NCBI GenBank assembly: GCA_020441905.1
Contig: JAGRLG010000013.1
Span: 1-36,616 of the forward strand
Reading direction: 5' to 3'
DNA length: 36,616 nt
Source: Rhodobiaceae bacterium
GTDB taxonomy: Bacteria > Pseudomonadota > Alphaproteobacteria > Rhizobiales > NORP267
A program made the translations under genes and the position numbers. How positions within the stretch are numbered: the first letter of the stretch is position 1; each line of letters begins with the position of its first letter. Under the pieces are notes generated by a model. That model made no database searches and had not been told where the DNA came from. It saw only the letters and a program-made list of their open reading frames with translations. This document shows positions 32,170 to 36,616 of the stretch, piece after piece.

Positions 32170-33174
32170 TCAGCCGGCCTCGCTGCCGGCGGGGCGGGCG
32201 AGCAGACCCTGAATCGCGGTATCGACGTCAAGGACGCCGGAAACCACGGCGTGAACGGCTTCGCAGATCGGCATTTCGATTTTCAATTCGCGCGCCCTGG
32301 CGGCAACGGCGGCGGCGGTAAAGACGCCTTCGGACACCGAGCGGCGCGACCCCAATACCTCCTCAAGGCTTTTGCCCTGGCCCAAGGCCATGCCGAGCGA
32401 CATATTGCGCGACTGGGCGGAATTGCAGGTCAGGATGAGATCGCCAAGGCCCGACAGGCCGGACAGGGTTTCCTCGCGTGCGCCCAGCGCCACGGCAAGG
32501 CGGCGCAGTTCGGCAAAGCCCCTGGTGGTCAGCGCCGCCCGGGCGCTGGCGCCGAGCGCCTTGCCCTCGCAGATGCCGCAGGCGATCGCCAGCACGTTCT
32601 TGACCGCGCCGCCGATCTGGGCGCCGAGAATATCGTCGGTGAGATAGAGGCGGAAACCGGGGCCGCTCAGCGCGGCGGCGAGGGCGGCGCCGCGTTCCGC
32701 GTCGGCGCAGGCCAGGGTTACCGCCGTCGGCAGGCCGCTGGCGACGTCGGAGGCAAAGCTGGGGCCAGAGAGAATGGCGGGCAGGGCGCGCGGGCAGGCT
32801 TCGGCGAGAATGTCGGACAAAAAGCGCCCGCTGCGCTGCTCGATGCCTTTGGAACAGATGGCCAGGGGCAGACCGTCGGGAAGGCAGCGCGCCAATTCGC
32901 CGCTAATGGCGCCAAGCGCCTGGGCCGGGGTAACCAGCAGCAGGGCGTCGCGGCCGGCCATGTCGGCCAGGTTTGCAGTGGCGCGGATCGCCGGGTCGAG
33001 GGCGATGCCGTCGAGAAACATCGAATTGACATGGCGGGTGTTGATGTCGGCGACGACGTCTTCCTCGCGGGCCCAAACCAGCACGTCGCGCCCGGCCCGG
33101 GCGGCAACGCTTGCCAGGGCGGTGCCCCAGGCGCCGCCGCCGACGACGCCGATCCTGTTGATCGATTCGCTCAT
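32170..33174 (-). CDS. gpsA: NAD(P)-dependent glycerol-3-phosphate dehydrogenase
   Basis: A 334-residue enzyme (EC 1.1.1.94) reducing dihydroxyacetone phosphate to sn-glycerol-3-phosphate for phospholipid synthesis. IGVVGGGAWGTALA is the N-terminal dinucleotide site, GPSFASDVASGLPTAVT is a conserved loop, and GAVKNVLAIACGI holds the catalytic Lys. SGLGDLILTC and RNMSLGMALGQG complete the family pattern. The length is normal. The ATG at 33174 fits the family; its Shine-Dalgarno sequence is weak. It follows tsaD by 72 bases, a frequent alphaproteobacterial pairing. Confidence 0.97.
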   Translation of the reverse strand: MSESINRIGVVGGGAWGTALASVAARAGRDVLVWAREEDVVADINTRHVNSMFLDGIALDPAIRATANLADMAGRDALLLVTPAQALGAISGELARCLPDGLPLAICSKGIEQRSGRFLSDILAEACPRALPAILSGPSFASDVASGLPTAVTLACADAERGAALAAALSGPGFRLYLTDDILGAQIGGAVKNVLAIACGICEGKALGASARAALTTRGFAELRRLAVALGAREETLSGLSGLGDLILTCNSAQSRNMSLGMALGQGKSLEEVLGSRRSVSEGVFTAAAVAARARELKIEMPICEAVHAVVSGVLDVDTAIQGLLARPAGSEAG

Positions 33175-33246
33175 GGCTCTTTCTAGCTCGTGACGGGCGC
33201 TGCGTCAGCGGCGGAAATGGGATCGCGGGCGATATTTGCGCCCCTT

Positions 33247-34320
33247 TTACGCCTTTACCCCGGCGCCGGGCGCGGCCAGCGCCGTGGGGTCGAGGGGCCA
33301 ACGCGCCCGCGGCGCGAAATCGAGCGGGTCGGAAAATCCGCGCGCCAGGCGCTCGGCGCCGGCCCAGGCGATCATGGCGCCATTGTCGGTGCACAGCGCC
33401 GCCGGGGGTACGATGAGGGCAAGGCGCCGCGCCGCGCATAGCTCGTCCAGCCCGGCGCGCAGGGCGCCATTGGCGGCAACGCCGCCGGCGACGACAAGGC
33501 GGCGGGCATCCAGCCCCTGGTGACGGCAGCTGGCGATGGCGGCGCCGACGCGGTCGATGACCGTGGCAACCACGGCGGCCTGAAAGGAGGCGCAGATATC
33601 GGCAATGTCGGCATTGGACAGCGGCACCAGGCTTTCCGCGGCCTGGCGTACGGCGGTCTTGAGGCCGGAGAAGGAAAAATGCGGCTCCGGGCGCCCCAAC
33701 ATCGGGCGCGGCAGGGTGAAGCGGGCGGCATCGCCGCCGCGCGCCGCACGCTCGACCTGCGGCCCGCCGGGAAAGCCGAGGCCGAGCAGCTTTGCGGTCT
33801 TGTCGAAGGCCTCGCCCAGGGCGTCGTCGATGGTGGTGGCAAGGCGCCGGTAGCGCCCGACGTCCTCGACCCAGATCAGCTGGGTGTGGCCGCCGGAAAC
33901 CAGCAGCAGCATATAGGGGAAGGGCGCATTGTCGGTGAGGCGCGCGGTCAGGGCATGGGCCTCGAGATGATTGACGGCGATCAGCGGTTTCTTGTGGACC
34001 AGCGCGATCGCCTTGGCGGTGGTAAGGCCGACCATGACGCCGCCGATGAGGCCGGGGCCGGCGGCGGCGGCAATGCCATCGAGTTCGGCGAAGGCGACAC
34101 CCGCGGTTTCCAGGGCGCGCCTGATGAGCACATCGAGCGCCTCGACATGGGCCCTGGCGGCGATTTCCGGCACGACGCCGCCATAGCGGGCATGTTCGTC
34201 GATCTGGGAATAGACTTCATTGGCAAGTATGGCGCCGGACCCGTCATCGGCGCGGGTGACGACAGCGGCGGCGGTTTCGTCGCAGGTGGTCTCCAGCCCC
34301 AGGATGCAAATCTTCGACAT
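33247..34320 (-). CDS. tsaD: tRNA N6-adenosine threonylcarbamoyltransferase
   Basis: A 357-residue member of the Kae1/TsaD family (EC 2.3.1.234). It moves the threonylcarbamoyl group to A37 of ANN-decoding tRNAs, with TsaB and Tsa[17 protein letters not shown] opens the ASKHA fold; the metal-binding His118 and His122 are in [55 protein letters not shown] and [12 protein letters not shown] close the active site. The ATG at 34320 gives the usual length; the longer frame upstream overlaps the start of hemC. It is divergent from hemC. Confidence 0.98.
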   Translation of the reverse strand: MSKICILGLETTCDETAAAVVTRADDGSGAILANEVYSQIDEHARYGGVVPEIAARAHVEALDVLIRRALETAGVAFAELDGIAAAAGPGLIGGVMVGLTTAKAIALVHKKPLIAVNHLEAHALTARLTDNAPFPYMLLLVSGGHTQLIWVEDVGRYRRLATTIDDALGEAFDKTAKLLGLGFPGGPQVERAARGGDAARFTLPRPMLGRPEPHFSFSGLKTAVRQAAESLVPLSNADIADICASFQAAVVATVIDRVGAAIASCRHQGLDARRLVVAGGVAANGALRAGLDELCAARRLALIVPPAALCTDNGAMIAWAGAERLARGFSDPLDFAPRARWPLDPTALAAPGAGVKA

Positions 34321-34427
34321 CAGTTGCCCTTTGGTGCGCGCGGTCTTGTTCACCCGCGCCGGCGCGGCTAGGTTCGGCGCCGTCCTAATCGCTCCGCCCC
34401 ATGGGCCTAACACCGGGATCGCATCCC

Positions 34428-35354
34428 ATGCAATCGAAGATCCGTATCGGCACCCGCGGCAGCCCGCTGGCGCTGGCCCAGGCAGAAGAAACAAAGGCGC
34501 GGCTGGGGGCCGCCCACGGTTTCGGCGACGACGCGTTCGAGATCGTCATCATCAAGACCCAGGGCGATCTGGTTCTCGACCGGCCGCTGGCGGAAATCGG
34601 CGGCAAGGAGCTGTTCACCAAGGAGATCGAGCAGGCGTTGCTCGACGGCGCCATCGATCTGGCGGTGCATTCGACCAAGGACATGCCGACACAATTGCCG
34701 GACGGGCTGATCATTTCCTGTTTCCTGCCGCGCGAGGATGTGCGCGACGCCTTTATCAGTCTCAAGGCCGGGACCCTGAAGGATCTTGCCCCTGGCGCCG
34801 TCATTGGCACCGCGTCGCTGCGCCGCGCCGCCCAGTTGCGCCATCTGCGCCCTGATCTGAAAGTGGCGAGTTTCAGAGGCAATGTGCAGACAAGGTTGCG
34901 CAAGCTCGAGGCGGGCGAGGCCGATGCGACCTTTCTTGCCTATGCCGGCCTGCGCCGGCTCGGCCTTGCCGACCGCGTTACCTCGCTGGTGGCCGAAAGC
35001 GACATGCTGCCGGCGGTGGGCCAGGGGGCGATCTGCATCGAGAGCCGGGCCGACAATGACGCCATCAACACCATGCTTGCCGCCATCCACCATGGCGATA
35101 CCGCCGATTGCGTGCGCGCCGAGCGTGCCTTTCTGGCGGCGCTGGACGGCTCTTGCCGCACGCCGATCGCGGCCCTGGCGCGCCTCGAGGGCGGCACCTT
35201 GCGCCTGCGCGGCCAGGTGCTGACACCCGATGGCAAGGAAGCGGAGGATATCGAGGCGGCGGGGCCGCGCGGCGAGGCGGAGGAAATCGGGTCCGGCGCC
35301 GGGGCGCAGGTGCGGGCGCGGCTGCGGCCGGGGTTTTTCGGCGAGGACGGCTGA
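34428..35354 (+). CDS. hemC: porphobilinogen deaminase (hydroxymethylbilane synthase)
   Basis: A 308-residue enzyme (EC 2.5.1.61) that joins four porphobilinogens into hydroxymethylbilane. [17 protein letters not shown] is the N-terminal signature; [18 protein letters not shown] holds the catalytic Asp; [12 protein letters not shown] and [13 protein letters not shown] are cofactor and substrate sites. Cys243 in [10 protein letters not shown] is the attachment site of the dipyrromethane cofactor. I choose ATG 34428; ATG 34401, in the same frame, would add nine residues of weak quality. The hemD start follows the stop by five bases. Confidence 0.97.
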   Translation: MQSKIRIGTRGSPLALAQAEETKARLGAAHGFGDDAFEIVIIKTQGDLVLDRPLAEIGGKELFTKEIEQALLDGAIDLAVHSTKDMPTQLPDGLIISCFLPREDVRDAFISLKAGTLKDLAPGAVIGTASLRRAAQLRHLRPDLKVASFRGNVQTRLRKLEAGEADATFLAYAGLRRLGLADRVTSLVAESDMLPAVGQGAICIESRADNDAINTMLAAIHHGDTADCVRAERAFLAALDGSCRTPIAALARLEGGTLRLRGQVLTPDGKEAEDIEAAGPRGEAEEIGSGAGAQVRARLRPGFFGEDG

Positions 35355-35359
35355 GCGCG

Positions 35360-36145
35360 ATGCGGCTTCTCCTCACCAGGCCAGCTGCCGATTCGGCGCC
35401 CCTTGCCCGTGAACTCGAAGCCGCGGGGCATCGGGTGCTGGTGGCGCCGCTGATGGCGATCGAGGGGCTCGCCGGCGCGGCGCTGGATCTTGATGGCGTG
35501 CAGGCGCTGCTGGCCACCAGCTCCAACGCGGTGCGGGCGATTGCCGCCCATGAGCGGGCGGCGGCGGCGCGGGCGCTGCCGCTATTCGCTGTGGGCGACG
35601 CCACGGCGCGCTCGGCGCGCGAGGCCGGGTTCGGCGAGGTCCATGCCGCCGGCGGCGATGTCGAGAAACTGGCCGATCTGGTGCGCGAACAGCTTGTGCC
35701 GGGAAACGGGCGGCTCGTTCATGTCGCCGGGCGCGAGCGCGCGGGCGATCTGAAGGGCGCCCTGGCGGCCCAGGGCTTTGACGTCGAGGTCGCGGTGCTC
35801 TACCGCGCCGAGGCCGCGGGAAAGCTCGCCGCGCCCGTGCTGGCGGCGCTGGGCGCCGGCACGCTTGACGGCGTGCTGCTGTTCTCCCCTCGCACCGCCA
35901 GGATCTGGGCCGGTCTTGTTGTCAGAAGCGGGTTGGCCAAAAGCGCGCGCGCGCTGCGCCATTACTGCCTGTCGCCGGCGGTGGCAGAGGCGCTGGCGCC
36001 GCTGGAGCTGCCTTTCGGGTCAGTGGCTACAGCGCTCTTGCCGCGCCAGGACGATCTGCTGCGGCTGATCGGAAAGGACGATGGCGGCACCGGCGGGGGC
36101 ACAAAGCGCGCGCCTGCTCGCAAGCGCGGGCCTGACGTCGTATAA
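35360..36145 (+). CDS. hemD: uroporphyrinogen-III synthase
   Basis: A 261-residue enzyme (EC 4.2.1.75) that closes hydroxymethylbilane to uroporphyrinogen III. The family is poorly conserved. MRLLLTRPAADSAPLARELEAAGHRVLVAPLMAIE is a typical start; LLATSSNAVRAIAAH, PLFAVGDATARSAREAGF, VHVAGRERAGDLKGAL and DGVLLFSPRTARIWAGLV are the usual patches of the two-domain fold. The C-terminal ~20 residues are a basic, Gly-rich tail. The ATG at 35360 is preceded by GAG about six bases before; the longer upstream frame lies inside hemC. Position directly after hemC supports the assignment. Confidence 0.93.
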   Translation: MRLLLTRPAADSAPLARELEAAGHRVLVAPLMAIEGLAGAALDLDGVQALLATSSNAVRAIAAHERAAAARALPLFAVGDATARSAREAGFGEVHAAGGDVEKLADLVREQLVPGNGRLVHVAGRERAGDLKGALAAQGFDVEVAVLYRAEAAGKLAAPVLAALGAGTLDGVLLFSPRTARIWAGLVVRSGLAKSARALRHYCLSPAVAEALAPLELPFGSVATALLPRQDDLLRLIGKDDGGTGGGTKRAPARKRGPDVV

Positions 36146-36224
36146 GGGATTCGCGCCCTTGGCGCCTGTCGGCCGGGGCGGTCGAATGGGCGGCGGGCGG
36201 CAACGGGCTTGGAGCTGGCACGGC

Positions 36225-36616
36225 ATGAACGACAAGGCAAAGGACAGACCCGGGGCGGGCGGGCGCAGGCAAGGCGCCACGCGGCGCCCGGCGACAATCG
36301 ATCTTGCCGCGACCGAGGTGAGCGAGGCGCCGCAAGCACCGGAAGCGCCAGCCGCGAAAGGCGCCAAGGCTTCAACACCTTCAGATGATGCACCGGACCA
36401 GGTTTCGAACCGGGCGGGGGGCAAGACAGCGGGCAAGGCAGGGAGCAAGGCAGGGAGCAAGGCGGCGGGCAAGGCTGGCGACAAGGCTGGCGACAAGTCC
36501 GGGGAAAAGGCGGTGGGCGAAGCACCGCAAAACCCGGGAGCCGGGGCGGCCAGGCCGGCCAAGGACCGGGGCGCCGGCCAGGGATCCGCCGGCGCCGGCC
36601 CGCAAGCCGCCGCCGC
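36225..36616 (+). CDS. Mic60/mitofilin-like (COG4223) protein, N-terminal part, cut by window end
   Basis: The frame opens with ATG at 36225 and stays open to the window end (130 residues seen). The N-terminus is basic and disordered; RRPATIDLAATEV is a short conserved motif of the alphaproteobacterial family. A Lys/Ala/Gly-rich stretch follows, with KAGSKAGSKAAGKAGDK-type repeats. The predicted membrane helix and coiled-coil domain would lie beyond the window. In many alphaproteobacteria the gene after hemD encodes a Mic60 homologue of the inner membrane, related to the mitochondrial cristae protein, and hemY follows. The position and the IDL motif support this, but the diagnostic domain is out of sight. 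A hypothetical Lys/Ala-rich protein cannot be excluded. Confidence 0.7.
   Translation, partial: MNDKAKDRPGAGGRRQGATRRPATIDLAATEVSEAPQAPEAPAAKGAKASTPSDDAPDQVSNRAGGKTAGKAGSKAGSKAAGKAGDKAGDKSGEKAVGEAPQNPGAGAARPAKDRGAGQGSAGAGPQAAA

Overview
The window is chromosomal DNA of high G+C content with dense genes, short spacers and a strong G/C preference at third codon positions. Gene content and order point to an alphaproteobacterium. The markers are tsaD divergent from hemC-hemD followed by a Mic60-like gene, the htpX / rsmB / heparinase / purH block with an SDHAF4-type (DUF1674) gene beside it, a very large NAD-glutamate dehydrogenase, a LemA-TPM-TPM cluster, a bacterial METTL20-type methyltransferase, and an intergenic repeat of the kind scattered through Hyphomicrobiales-like genomes. 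I see no phage, transposase, integrase, CRISPR array or toxin-antitoxin module. Genus and species cannot be told from the sequence alone.

Layout. 1-46: 3' part of tRNA-Gly(GCC). 0.3-1.0 kb (minus): a small zinc-ribbon protein behind a frameshifted membrane/zinc-ribbon gene. 1.2-1.9 kb (plus): a lone 2-oxoacid dehydrogenase acyltransferase catalytic domain whose stop codon lies in a 19-bp hairpin. 2.0-4.5 kb (minus): a small membrane protein, an outer-membrane porin-like protein with a strong terminator, and a cysteine-rich protein of unknown function behind a Fur-type palindrome. 4.8-8.2 kb: a SnoaL/NTF2-like protein (minus), divergent from a molybdopterin-binding xanthine dehydrogenase-family large subunit translationally coupled to a c-type cytochrome. 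8.2-9.2 kb (minus): an endonuclease/exonuclease/phosphatase-family protein. 9.4-11.5 kb (plus): LemA and two TPM-domain proteins. 11.6-18.3 kb (plus): a mini flagellar-rod-like protein, NAD-glutamate dehydrogenase and a coupled MFS transporter.

18.3-24.3 kb (minus): htpX, rsmB, a heparinase II/III-family protein and purH, with a DUF1674 gene divergent from htpX. 24.7-25.0 kb: degraded intergenic repeats. 25.0-26.5 kb: a zinc-ribbon membrane protein and a thermonuclease-family protein diverging from an AT-rich promoter region. 26.6-34.3 kb (minus): tsaD, gpsA, a YciI-like gene, an EVE-domain gene, a METTL20-like methyltransferase, DUF1761, a Rieske protein, a class III CoA-transferase and acs. 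34.4-36.6 kb (plus): hemC, hemD and the start of a Mic60/COG4223-type gene that runs off the window.

Most genes are housekeeping: purine synthesis, tetrapyrrole synthesis, tRNA and rRNA modification, acetate activation, glutamate catabolism and membrane quality control. The parts least explained by known families are the Fur-box-controlled cysteine-rich protein and the molybdoenzyme large subunit paired with a cytochrome but lacking its Fe-S and FAD subunits. I did not find a clearly new multi-gene system. The candidates are ranked in the findings.
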